8,790 nucleotides of DNA from Caulobacteraceae bacterium. Lineage in GTDB: Bacteria; Pseudomonadota; Alphaproteobacteria; Caulobacterales; Caulobacteraceae. The stretch covers positions 1 through 8,790 of the forward strand of contig CANMXH010000088.1 in the NCBI GenBank assembly GCA_947501315.1. The letters are read 5' to 3'. This document shows, piece after piece, positions 1 to 6,222 of this stretch. The notes beneath the pieces are model-generated. The model was not told where the DNA came from. It did not search any database and was given only the letters and a program-made list of their open reading frames with translations. Every line of letters begins with the position of its first letter. Positions within the stretch are counted from its first letter, which is position 1. Made by a program: the position numbers and the translations under genes.

Positions 1-509
1 CCGGGCTCGGCATAGAAGCGTGCGTGCTCGGGGTGGAGCAGGGCGCGGGGTGAATGGTCGATGTCGAGCAGTACGACGTCATAGCGATCCCCGGGGGCTC
101 GCGGCGTGTCGAACCAGCCGAAGAAGTCGCCGAGCCTGAGATGGCAGCGCGGCTCCTGTCCGAGACTTTCACCCAGCGGTACCAGCCCGGCCTCGTGCCA
201 TTCGATCACCGGGGCGAGGGCGTCGACGACATCGACTGACGTGACCCGGGTGTCGGCCAGCGCCGCGCGGGCCGTGTACCCCAGGCCCAGACCGCCCACG
301 AGGACCCGCAATGGCCCTCCCTCTGCTGCCGCCAGGCCCCGGACGGCCAGTTCGGTCTCGCCCACCGTGAACAGGCTGGACATCAGATGCTCTTCGCCCA
401 GTATGACCTCGATCACATCGGCGTCGATCGCTGCCACCCAGCGCCGCCGCAGGATCAGCGGCCCCATGGCGGTCGCGCGATAGTCCAGTTCCTCGATCAG
501 CCGGCCCAT
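1..509 (-). CDS. Spermidine synthase-like protein, SAM-binding Rossmann fold (C-terminus cut off by window edge)
   Basis: 169 codons are visible on the minus strand; the reading frame is open at position 1, so the C-terminus is missing. The part seen has a short N-terminal beta region, a glycine-rich nucleotide-binding loop (VLVGGLGLGYTARAAL, about residues 69-84), an acidic strand end (VTSVDVVDAL, 89-98), a GDFF motif (127-130) and YDVVLLDIDHSP (143-154). This order is that of the polyamine aminopropyltransferase/spermidine synthase superfamily, whose members use (decarboxylated) S-adenosylmethionine. The usual GGGDG loop is GGLGLG here, and the N-terminal domain is short, so true spermidine synthase activity is not assured; it may be a methyltransferase-like relative. 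The ATG at 509 has a G-rich tract (519-524) about ten bases upstream; a GTG at 518 is an alternative start. It begins 37 bases after the folE stop and is probably co-transcribed with folE. Confidence 0.75.
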   Translation of the reverse strand, partial: MGRLIEELDYRATAMGPLILRRRWVAAIDADVIEVILGEEHLMSSLFTVGETELAVRGLAAAEGGPLRVLVGGLGLGYTARAALADTRVTSVDVVDALAPVIEWHEAGLVPLGESLGQEPRCHLRLGDFFGWFDTPRAPGDRYDVVLLDIDHSPRALLHPEHARFYAEP

Positions 510-546
510 GCCGCGCACGCCCCCCGGCCGGCGGTTACCCGGGCCG

Positions 547-1149
547 TCACCCCCGCACCAGCCTCAGGAACTCTTCCCGCGTCCGCGCATCGTCGCGAAC
601 CACGCCCAGCAGGGCGCTGGTGGTCAGGCTGGCACCCGGCACCTCGACGCCGCGGAGGGTCATGCAGCTGTGCTCGGCCTCGATGACCACGCCGACGCCC
701 TGGGGCTTCAACACTTCCTCGATGGCATTGGCGATCTCGGAGGTCATCTTCTCCTGGATCTGCAGGCGGCGGGCATAGCCCCGGACCACCCGCGCCAGTT
801 TGGAGATGCCGACCACCCGGTCGGTCGGCAGATAGCCGACATGGGCCACGCCCACGACCGGCAGCATGTGATGCTCACAGAAGCTGACGAAGCGGATGTC
901 CTTCAGGACCACCAGCTGGTTATAGCCGCCGACCTCCTCGAAGGTCCGCTCAAGATAGGCCCGCGGGTCGACTTCATAGCCGGCGAAAAGCTCGCGATAG
1001 CTGCGCGCCACCCGCGCGGGTGTGTCCAGCAGCCCCTCCCGGTCGGGGGTGTCCCCCGCCCATTCGATCAGGGTGCGAACGGCGGCTTCGGCATCCGCCT
1101 GGGTGACGGCGGATCGGGGGGCGGACGGTGTTTTCATGCGGCCAGACAT
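547..1149 (-). CDS. folE: GTP cyclohydrolase I (type IA)
   Basis: FolE converts GTP and water to 7,8-dihydroneopterin triphosphate and formate, the first step of tetrahydrofolate (and pterin) synthesis in the cytoplasm. From the chosen ATG the protein has 200 residues, normal for the family. The zinc-binding motif SFCEHHMLP gives Cys91 and His94, and the later AEHSCMTLRGV gives the third ligand Cys162. The signature stretch GYLPTDRVVGISKLAR lies at 105-120, and LQIQEKMTSEIA follows. These are the standard catalytic elements of the Zn-dependent FolE family. The frame stays open upstream to position 1287, but that extension is Pro/Arg-rich, unlike FolE, and runs through a 14-bp tandem repeat, so I start at ATG 1149; ATG 1137 is equally possible. 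Neither start has a visible Shine-Dalgarno sequence. The gene is divergent from fliQ and lies upstream of the spermidine synthase-like gene. Confidence 0.95.
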   Translation of the reverse strand: MSGRMKTPSAPRSAVTQADAEAAVRTLIEWAGDTPDREGLLDTPARVARSYRELFAGYEVDPRAYLERTFEEVGGYNQLVVLKDIRFVSFCEHHMLPVVGVAHVGYLPTDRVVGISKLARVVRGYARRLQIQEKMTSEIANAIEEVLKPQGVGVVIEAEHSCMTLRGVEVPGASLTTSALLGVVRDDARTREEFLRLVRG

Positions 1150-1150
1150 A

Positions 1151-1178
1151 GGGGGTCGAGGGTCGGGGGTCGAGGGTC
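1151..1178. repeat. Perfect 14-bp tandem duplication upstream of folE
   Basis: The unit GGGGGTCGAGGGTC occurs twice head to tail (1151-1164 and 1165-1178), with two more matching G residues after it. It sits immediately 5' of the folE ATG at 1149, inside the divergent intergenic region. Only two copies are present, so it looks like a simple slippage duplication; no role can be read from it. Confidence 0.9.
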
Positions 1179-1268
1179 GGACCCGAGGGACCGGAACCGG
1201 GGGGGGCGAACCCCTGTCGCACGCCTTTGGCCGCCCGGCCCGGACGGTCATCCGTGACCCGCCTCTTG

Positions 1269-1309
1269 CTAACGCGCCATTAACCACGCTCCCGGCATTT
1301 TCTGCCCGG
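1269..1309 (+). promoter_or_regulatory. Class II flagellar promoter of fliQ: CtrA-box-like site plus ftr-like palindrome
   Basis: CTAA (1269-1272), seven bases, then TTAACC (1280-1285) matches the CtrA box TTAA-N7-TTAAC with one substitution in the first half. Eleven bases from the start of the second half begins an imperfect inverted repeat, CCCGGCA (1291-1297), spacer TTTTC, TGCCCGG (1303-1309), with the look of the ftr sites bound by FlbD in Caulobacter. CtrA control of the fliQ promoter is established in Caulobacter; the ftr assignment is inference from the palindrome and from the matching copy before fliF. The start codon of fliQ follows 21 bases after the palindrome. No transcription start can be read directly. 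Confidence 0.7.
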
Positions 1310-1315
1310 TCTCCC

Positions 1316-1320
1316 GGGAG
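1316..1320 (+). promoter_or_regulatory. Ribosome binding site that favours fliQ start at 1331
   Basis: GGGAG at 1316-1320 is ten bases before ATG 1331 and only one base before ATG 1322, so the downstream ATG is preferred. The site is the right half of the perfect palindrome CTCCCGGGAG (1311-1320) and can also pair with CCCGG at 1305-1309 through a four-base TCTC loop. Confidence 0.6.
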
Positions 1321-1330
1321 TATGATTTCA

Positions 1331-1594
1331 ATGAGCGGCGCGGAAGTGATGGATGTGGGGCGCGACGCCCTCTGGCTGACGATCCAGCTGTGTGCGCCTG
1401 TCCTGCTGGTCGGTCTGGTCGTCGGCGTGGTGATCGGCCTGTTCCAGGCCCTGACCCAGATCCAGGAACAGACCCTGATCTATGCACCCAAGATCATTGC
1501 CATCTTCGTCAGCCTGCTGCTGTTCCTGCCGCTGATGGGAGCGCTTCTGGGCGGCTTCATGCGGACGATCGCGGCACGCATCGCCGGCATGTGA
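1331..1594 (+). CDS. fliQ: Flagellar type III export gate protein FliQ
   Basis: FliQ is a small integral membrane protein of the FliP-FliQ-FliR export gate in the inner membrane at the centre of the flagellar basal body. The protein has 87 residues, as usual for the family. Two hydrophobic helices are clear, about residues 17-39 and 54-77, joined by the polar conserved loop FQALTQIQEQTLIYAPK. The start at ATG 1331 gives MSGAEVMDVGRDAL, the expected N-terminus, and fits the ribosome binding site; an in-frame ATG at 1322 would add three residues but has no room for ribosome binding. It is the first gene of the fliQ-fliR-flhB operon and is preceded by a CtrA-type promoter. fliP is not in the window. 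Confidence 0.95.
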   Translation: MSGAEVMDVGRDALWLTIQLCAPVLLVGLVVGVVIGLFQALTQIQEQTLIYAPKIIAIFVSLLLFLPLMGALLGGFMRTIAARIAGM

Positions 1595-1614
1595 TCGTCA
1601 TGGGACACCTGTAG

Positions 1615-2385
1615 GTGGAACCTTGGGCGACATCGGAGCAGGTCTGGCAGGGCGCGCTGATCTTTTCCCGGATCGGTGCCGTACTGCTGATGCTGCCGGG
1701 CATCGGTGAAAGCTATGTGTCGCCACGCATCCGCCTGTCTCTGGCCCTCGCCGTCACGCTGGTCCTGTGGCCGGTGATCGCCGGTGCCCTGCCGGCCTTG
1801 CCCGCGACCGTGGGCGGCATGGCGGGATGGATCATCCGCGAGGTGATCGTCGGTCTCATGATCGGCGCGCTTCTGCGGTCTTTCCTGACCGCCCTGGCCA
1901 CGGCGGGCGAGATTGTCGCCCTGCAGACCACCCTGGCCTTCGCCCAGACCGCCAGCCCGATGCAGGCCCAGCCGGGCTCGACCATCGGGGCCTTCCTGAT
2001 GCTGCTCGGCACGGCCATGATTTTCGCGACCAATACCCATCATCTGTTCATTGCCGGACTGGTCGGATCCTATGAGCTGATCCCGCTTGCCGGGCCCCTG
2101 CTCACGGGGGACTTCGCCACCCTCGCGATCCGCACCCTGGGCGACGCCTTCATGCTGGGGGTTCAGTTGTCCGCCCCCCTGCTGGTCTTCGCCCTGATCT
2201 TCAACCTCGCCTCGGGTCTCGTCGGCCGGGTGATGCCGTCATTCCAGGTCTTCTTCGCCGCCGCCCCGCTCAGTATCCTGCTGGGCCTGTCGGTCTTCGC
2301 CCTCAGCCTCGGTGTCGTTGGAACGGTCTTCATCGACCGCTACCGCGCCCTGGCCAATGTCTTCGTCGGAGGCGCCGGTGGCTGA
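1615..2385 (+). CDS. fliR: Flagellar type III export gate protein FliR
   Basis: FliR is a polytopic inner-membrane protein that completes the FliPQR export pore. The 256-residue protein begins MEPWATSEQVWQGALIFSRIGAVLLMLPGIGE, a typical FliR N-terminus with the conserved R-x-G...PGIGE stretch, and contains about six hydrophobic segments; LQTTLAFAQTASP around residues 103-115 is the family's conserved region. The start is GTG 1615: the codon immediately upstream in frame is a TAG stop (1612-1614), so no earlier start is possible, and the next in-frame ATG would remove the conserved N-terminus. No good Shine-Dalgarno sequence precedes it; translation may depend on fliQ, whose stop is 20 bases upstream. 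Its last eight bases overlap the start of flhB. Confidence 0.95.
   Translation: MEPWATSEQVWQGALIFSRIGAVLLMLPGIGESYVSPRIRLSLALAVTLVLWPVIAGALPALPATVGGMAGWIIREVIVGLMIGALLRSFLTALATAGEIVALQTTLAFAQTASPMQAQPGSTIGAFLMLLGTAMIFATNTHHLFIAGLVGSYELIPLAGPLLTGDFATLAIRTLGDAFMLGVQLSAPLLVFALIFNLASGLVGRVMPSFQVFFAAAPLSILLGLSVFALSLGVVGTVFIDRYRALANVFVGGAGG
2368..2372 (+). promoter_or_regulatory. Ribosome binding site that fixes the flhB start
   Basis: A perfect GGAGG within the end of fliR lies five bases before GTG 2378. It favours this GTG over the in-frame ATG at 2357, which would add seven residues not typical of FlhB. Confidence 0.75.
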
Positions 2386-3454
2386 TACGCCGGATCCCGA
2401 CTCGAAGACAGAAGAGGCCTCCCCACGAAAACTTGAGGAGGCCCGCAAGAAGGGGGATGTTGCCAAGTCTCCCGACGTCGCCGCGGCCCTCTCCCTGGCC
2501 GGGGCAGCCGCCGTGGTATTGATGTCCGGCGGCTGGTTCGCCAGTTCCATGGCGCAACAGCTTCGGCCCTTCATCGCGGCTCCGCACACCATGCTGGGAG
2601 GTCTCGAGGCCGGAGCGGGCGTCGAGATCGGCATCATGGCCGTCTGGGCCATGGTGCCCTTTCTCGGAACGGTCATGCTGGCCACCATCATCGGCGGCGT
2701 CGGCGGCAATGTCGCCCAGTCCGGCCTCCTCTTTACGGCCGACAAGCTGAAACCGGACTGGTCGAAGGTGAATCCGCTCAAGGGCTTCCAACGGATCTTC
2801 GGGCCTGACGGCCTGGTCCAGTTCCTCAAGACCTTTCTCAAACTGCTGGCGGTCGGCCTGATCTGCTGGCTGGTGTTGAAGCCGCACGTGCGCGAACTGG
2901 AGAACATGGCTGCCATGCCGCCGGCCCTGATCCTGCCGGCGGCGCGCGACCTGGCTGTGGCCCTGATGATGTCGACGATCATCTTCCTGGCCTTTACCGC
3001 GGGCGCGGACTTCCTGTGGCAGCGATACCGCTTCGCCGAGCGGATGAAGATGACCAAGGAAGAGACCAAGGAAGACTACAAACAGTCCGAGGGTGACCCG
3101 CACATCAAGGCCAAGCTGCGCCAGATCCGGCACCAGCGCAGTCGCCAGCGGATGATGCAGAACGTGCCGGGAGCCACGGTCATCGTCACCAACCCGACGC
3201 ACTATTCCGTCGCCCTGCGCTACGAGCCCGGCAAGGGTGATCCCGCCCCCATCTGTGTGGCCAAGGGTGTCGACGCCCTCGCCCTGCGGATTCGCGAGGT
3301 GGCGCGAGAGCACAACGTCCCGATCGTCGAGAACGTGCCCCTGGCGCGCGCCCTCTACGCCGCCGTCGATATCGATGAAACCATCCCGCGCGAGCATTTC
3401 GAAGCGGCCGCAAAAATCATCGGCTTCGTCATGCAGAAGCGCAAAAAACGGTGA
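2378..3454 (+). CDS. flhB: Flagellar export switch protein FlhB
   Basis: FlhB is the inner-membrane export protein that switches substrate specificity from rod/hook to filament subunits by cutting itself. The 358-residue protein has a polar N-terminus (TEEASPRKLEEARKKGDVAKS, about 11-31), four predicted membrane helices (about 35-55, 86-110, 148-167, 193-214) and a charged cytoplasmic linker (about 219-262). The autocleavage motif NPTH is intact at residues 272-275, followed by the C-terminal domain VALRY...APICVAKGVD...VPIVENVPLARALY. All features needed for the established Asn-Pro cleavage are therefore present. The C-terminus ends in a basic QKRKKR tail without a long proline-rich extension. 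The GTG start at 2378 overlaps fliR by eight bases, which suggests translational coupling. It is the last gene of this operon; 95 bases separate it from fliF. Confidence 0.96.
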   Translation: MADTPDPDSKTEEASPRKLEEARKKGDVAKSPDVAAALSLAGAAAVVLMSGGWFASSMAQQLRPFIAAPHTMLGGLEAGAGVEIGIMAVWAMVPFLGTVMLATIIGGVGGNVAQSGLLFTADKLKPDWSKVNPLKGFQRIFGPDGLVQFLKTFLKLLAVGLICWLVLKPHVRELENMAAMPPALILPAARDLAVALMMSTIIFLAFTAGADFLWQRYRFAERMKMTKEETKEDYKQSEGDPHIKAKLRQIRHQRSRQRMMQNVPGATVIVTNPTHYSVALRYEPGKGDPAPICVAKGVDALALRIREVAREHNVPIVENVPLARALYAAVDIDETIPREHFEAAAKIIGFVMQKRKKR

Positions 3455-3467
3455 TTGACCAAAGGTC

Positions 3468-3508
3468 TTAACCCGGCATTTACCACGCGCCCGGCATTTT
3501 CTGCCTGG
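3468..3508 (+). promoter_or_regulatory. Class II flagellar promoter of fliF: CtrA-box-like site plus ftr4-like palindrome
   Basis: TTAA (3468-3471), seven bases, then TTTACC (3479-3484) is a CtrA-box-like site with one mismatch in the second half. Eleven bases from the start of that half begins the imperfect palindrome CCCGGCA (3490-3496), TTTTC, TGCCTGG (3502-3508). Positions 3479-3508 match 1280-1309 in front of fliQ at 27 of 30 bases. In Caulobacter the fliF promoter is CtrA-controlled and carries ftr4, an element bound by FlbD that represses the operon; this palindrome is the obvious counterpart by position and shape. The seven-base spacer of the CtrA box is itself CCCGGCA, an additional half-site. 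Confidence 0.75.
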
Positions 3509-3549
3509 CGGGCGTCTTCAGGGACCCGTGAGTATTCGGGGCGGGACGC

Positions 3550-5190
3550 GTGGGCGGCTTCACGGCGGCGTTGCAGAGATTCGGAATCGGTCGGCTGACC
3601 GTGGTGCTGGGCGTTGCCGCCGGCGTCGCGGCCGTGCTGGTCGCCGTCATGCTGCGCATCGGCCAGGCTCCTGATGCCCTGCTGTACTCCAACCTCGACC
3701 TCCAGGAGGCGTCCGAGGTCACGACCGCTCTCGACGCCGCCGGGATCAAATACTCCTCCAAGGGAGACGGCTCGACCATCTTCGTCAGTCGCGATGAGGT
3801 GGGCGAGGCGCGCATGCTGGTTGCCGGCAAGGGGCTGGTGACTTCGGGCTCGGTCGGCTACGAAATTTTCGACAATCAGTCGGTGCTCGGCCAGACCGAG
3901 TTTCAGCAGAACCTCAACGAGAAACGCGCCCTCGAGGGCGAGCTGGCCCGCACCATCCTGACGATGCGCGGGATCAACTCGGCCCGGGTCATGATCGCCC
4001 TGCCGCGCCGCGAGCTGTTCCAGTCTGACGCGGCCGAACCGACCGCCTCGGTGGTTGTGGGTGTCACCGGCGGCCAGCTGACCGGTGCCCAGGTCCAGGC
4101 CATCCGCAATGTCGTCGCCTCTGCGGTGCCCAACATGAAGCCCGAGAAGGTCACCCTGACCGACACGTCCAACCGGACCCTGGCGGCCGGCTCGGACTCC
4201 GAGGGTTTCAGCGCCGCCTCGGCCCAGGACGCACAGGAGACGACCGAGGCCCGGTTGCAGACGCGGATCATGGATATCGTCGAGGGCGTCGTCGGCGTAG
4301 GCGGCGCGCGGGTCCAGGTCACGGCAGATATCGACCACAGCCGCTCCACCACCCAGGAGCAGCGCTACGATCCGGACGGCCAGGTGGTGCGCTCCACTGC
4401 GACCAACGGCACCGAGTCGACCGAGACGGAGCCCGCGGCGGAAGGCGGTGCCACTGCGACGAATAACATCCCTGGTGGCGCGCCACCGGAGGCCGCAATG
4501 GCCGGGTCACGCGACACGGCCAGCACCGAGACCACCAACTACGAGATCTCCAACACGACCACGACCACGGTGAAGGAGGCCGGCGAGATCAAGCGGCTGG
4601 CCGTTTCGGTCGCGGTGGACGGCCGTTGGACGCCCGCGGCCAATGGCGGGGCCCCGACCTATGCCCCCCGCACCCCGGCGGAAATCGCCCAGATCAAGAC
4701 CCTGGTCGCCGCCGCCGTGGGTATTGATGAGGCCCGGGGTGACAAGATCGAGGTGCTCAACGCCCGGTTCAACCGCGACCTGGCCGTGGTCGGTGGCGAG
4801 GAGGCCACGTCGTCCCTGTTCAACTTCACCAAGGACGACATCATGCGCGGCGTGGAGCTGCTGGTGCTCCTGATCACCGGCCTGCTCCTGATCTTCTTCG
4901 TCCTGCGCCCCCTGCTGAAAACCGCGGGCGGGGTCGCAGGTGCAGGGGCCGGTCAGCTGCAGCTCGCCGGCGCGGGCGGCGGCGTGACCTCGCTGCAGAC
5001 CGCCCTCATGGGGGGCGCTGACGGTGCCATGGCCCAATTGGGCGGGCCGTCCGAGATGGACCAGCGGCTCGACATCGCCCGGATCGAGGGTCAGGTGAAG
5101 GCCTCTTCGGTCAAGAAGGTCGCAGAGTTCGTCGAGAAACATCCTGACGAATCGGCCGCTATCCTGCGCAGCTGGATCCACGAAGCCTGA
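3550..5190 (+). CDS. fliF: Flagellar MS-ring protein FliF
   Basis: FliF assembles the MS ring in the inner membrane, the platform for the rotor and export gate. The protein has 546 residues, a normal length. It has an N-terminal membrane helix (about 15-37), ring-building periplasmic domains (ALLYSNLDLQEASEVTTALDAAGIKY...; NLNEKRALEGELARTI; RVMIALPRRELF), a Thr/Glu/Ala/Gly-rich region (about 265-335) before NYEISNTTTTTVKEAGEIKRLAVSVAVDG, a second membrane helix (about 435-455) and a cytoplasmic C-terminal tail. The tail MDQRLDIARIEGQVKASSVKKVAEFVEKHPDESAAILRSWI (from 503) is the FliG-binding segment. The GTG at 3550 follows a G-rich stretch (3538-3545) and gives GGFTAALQRFGIGRL, the usual start; no better upstream start is in frame. 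It is the first gene of the fliF operon, and its stop overlaps the fliG start by one base. Confidence 0.96.
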   Translation: MGGFTAALQRFGIGRLTVVLGVAAGVAAVLVAVMLRIGQAPDALLYSNLDLQEASEVTTALDAAGIKYSSKGDGSTIFVSRDEVGEARMLVAGKGLVTSGSVGYEIFDNQSVLGQTEFQQNLNEKRALEGELARTILTMRGINSARVMIALPRRELFQSDAAEPTASVVVGVTGGQLTGAQVQAIRNVVASAVPNMKPEKVTLTDTSNRTLAAGSDSEGFSAASAQDAQETTEARLQTRIMDIVEGVVGVGGARVQVTADIDHSRSTTQEQRYDPDGQVVRSTATNGTESTETEPAAEGGATATNNIPGGAPPEAAMAGSRDTASTETTNYEISNTTTTTVKEAGEIKRLAVSVAVDGRWTPAANGGAPTYAPRTPAEIAQIKTLVAAAVGIDEARGDKIEVLNARFNRDLAVVGGEEATSSLFNFTKDDIMRGVELLVLLITGLLLIFFVLRPLLKTAGGVAGAGAGQLQLAGAGGGVTSLQTALMGGADGAMAQLGGPSEMDQRLDIARIEGQVKASSVKKVAEFVEKHPDESAAILRSWIHEA

Positions 5191-6221
5191 TGGCGCGCGC
5201 GATTGGCAAAAAGGCGGTTGATGACGCCAAGAAGCTGACGGGGCCGGAGAAGGCTGCCGTCATCCTTCTGGCCCTCGGGGAGGACCATACCCGTCTGTGG
5301 CAAGCTCTGGACGAGGAGGAGATCAAGGAGGTCTCCCAGGCCATGTCGTCGCTGGGTACGGTCAGCAGCCAGGTCGTCGAGGACCTGCTGATCGAGTTTG
5401 TCTCGGGCATGAGCGGCTCCGGCGCGGTCATGGGCAGTTTCGACCAGACCCAGCGTCTGCTGGCCGCCTTCATGCCGAAGGACCGCGTCGAAGGCATGAT
5501 GGAGGAGATCCGGGGCCCCGCTGGTCGCACCATGTGGGACAAGCTCGGCAATGTGAACGAGGCCGTCCTCGCCAACTATCTGAAGAATGAATACCCGCAG
5601 ACCGTCGCTGTGGTGCTCTCGAAGGTAAAGCCGGAGCATGCTGCCCGGGTCCTGACCAGCCTGCCCGAGGATTTCGCGCTCGAATGCGTCCAGCGCATGC
5701 TGCGCATGGAGCCGGTCCAGCGCGAGATCCTCGACAAGATCGAACAGACCCTGCGCAATGAATTCATGTCGAACCTGGCGCGCACGTCGAAGCGCGACAG
5801 CCACGAGATGATGGCCGACATCTTCAACAGCTTTGACCGTCAGACCGAGGCCCGCTTCATCGGCGCGCTGGAGGAGCGCAACCGCGAGTCCGCCGAACGC
5901 ATCCGGGCCCTGATGTTCGTGTTCGAGGACCTCGCCAAGCTGGATCCCGGCGGTGTTCAGACGCTGTTGCGCGGGGTCGAGAAGGATTCCCTCGGTCTGG
6001 CCATGAAGGGGGCCTCGGAATCCCTGCGCGAGCTGTTCTTCTCCAACATGTCCGAACGCGCCGCCAAGATCTTGCGCGAGGACATGGAGTCGATGGGTCC
6101 GGTTCGCCTCAAGGACGTCGATCAGGCCCAGATGGCCATGGTCCAGGTCGCCAAGGATCTCGCCGCAAAGGGCGATATCCTGCTGGTGGGCCAGGGTGGC
6201 GACGACGAGTTGATCTATTGA
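5190..6221 (+). CDS. fliG: Flagellar motor switch / rotor protein FliG
   Basis: FliG sits on the cytoplasmic face of the MS ring, links it to FliM/FliN and generates torque with the stator. The 343-residue protein has the N-terminal FliF-binding domain (KKLTGPEKAAVILLALGED, about 14-32), the middle domain with EYPQ at 134-137 followed by TVAVVLSKVKPEHAARVL, and the C-terminal torque domain (IRALMFVFEDLAKLDPGGVQTLLRGVEKDSLGLAMKGASESLRELFFSNMSERAA) ending MGPVRLKDVDQAQ. The surface motif usually written EHPQ is EYPQ here, which I believe is a common alphaproteobacterial form. The start ATG (5190-5192) overlaps the fliF stop as TGATG, with only a weak ribosome site, consistent with coupled translation that would keep FliF and FliG in balance. 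Confidence 0.97.
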   Translation: MARAIGKKAVDDAKKLTGPEKAAVILLALGEDHTRLWQALDEEEIKEVSQAMSSLGTVSSQVVEDLLIEFVSGMSGSGAVMGSFDQTQRLLAAFMPKDRVEGMMEEIRGPAGRTMWDKLGNVNEAVLANYLKNEYPQTVAVVLSKVKPEHAARVLTSLPEDFALECVQRMLRMEPVQREILDKIEQTLRNEFMSNLARTSKRDSHEMMADIFNSFDRQTEARFIGALEERNRESAERIRALMFVFEDLAKLDPGGVQTLLRGVEKDSLGLAMKGASESLRELFFSNMSERAAKILREDMESMGPVRLKDVDQAQMAMVQVAKDLAAKGDILLVGQGGDDELIY

Positions 6222-6222
6222 C

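Noticed and set aside
1151..1178. Tandem repeat as a possible CRISPR or iteron array
   Set aside because: Only two directly joined 14-base copies, with no spacers and no neighbouring cas or replication gene.
1022..1330. Long N-terminal extension of fliQ (frame open from 1022)
   Set aside because: It would run antisense through folE and across the promoter; the FliQ family begins at about the ATG at 1331, which has a ribosome site.
2330..3397. 355-codon open frame on the minus strand, opposite flhB
   Set aside because: Antisense to the intact flhB gene; the translation is Arg/Gly/His-rich with no domain or ribosome site.
3457..3467. GACC-AAA-GGTC inverted repeat after flhB, as a possible terminator
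   Set aside because: The stem is only four pairs and has no T tract after it; it directly abuts the CtrA box of fliF.
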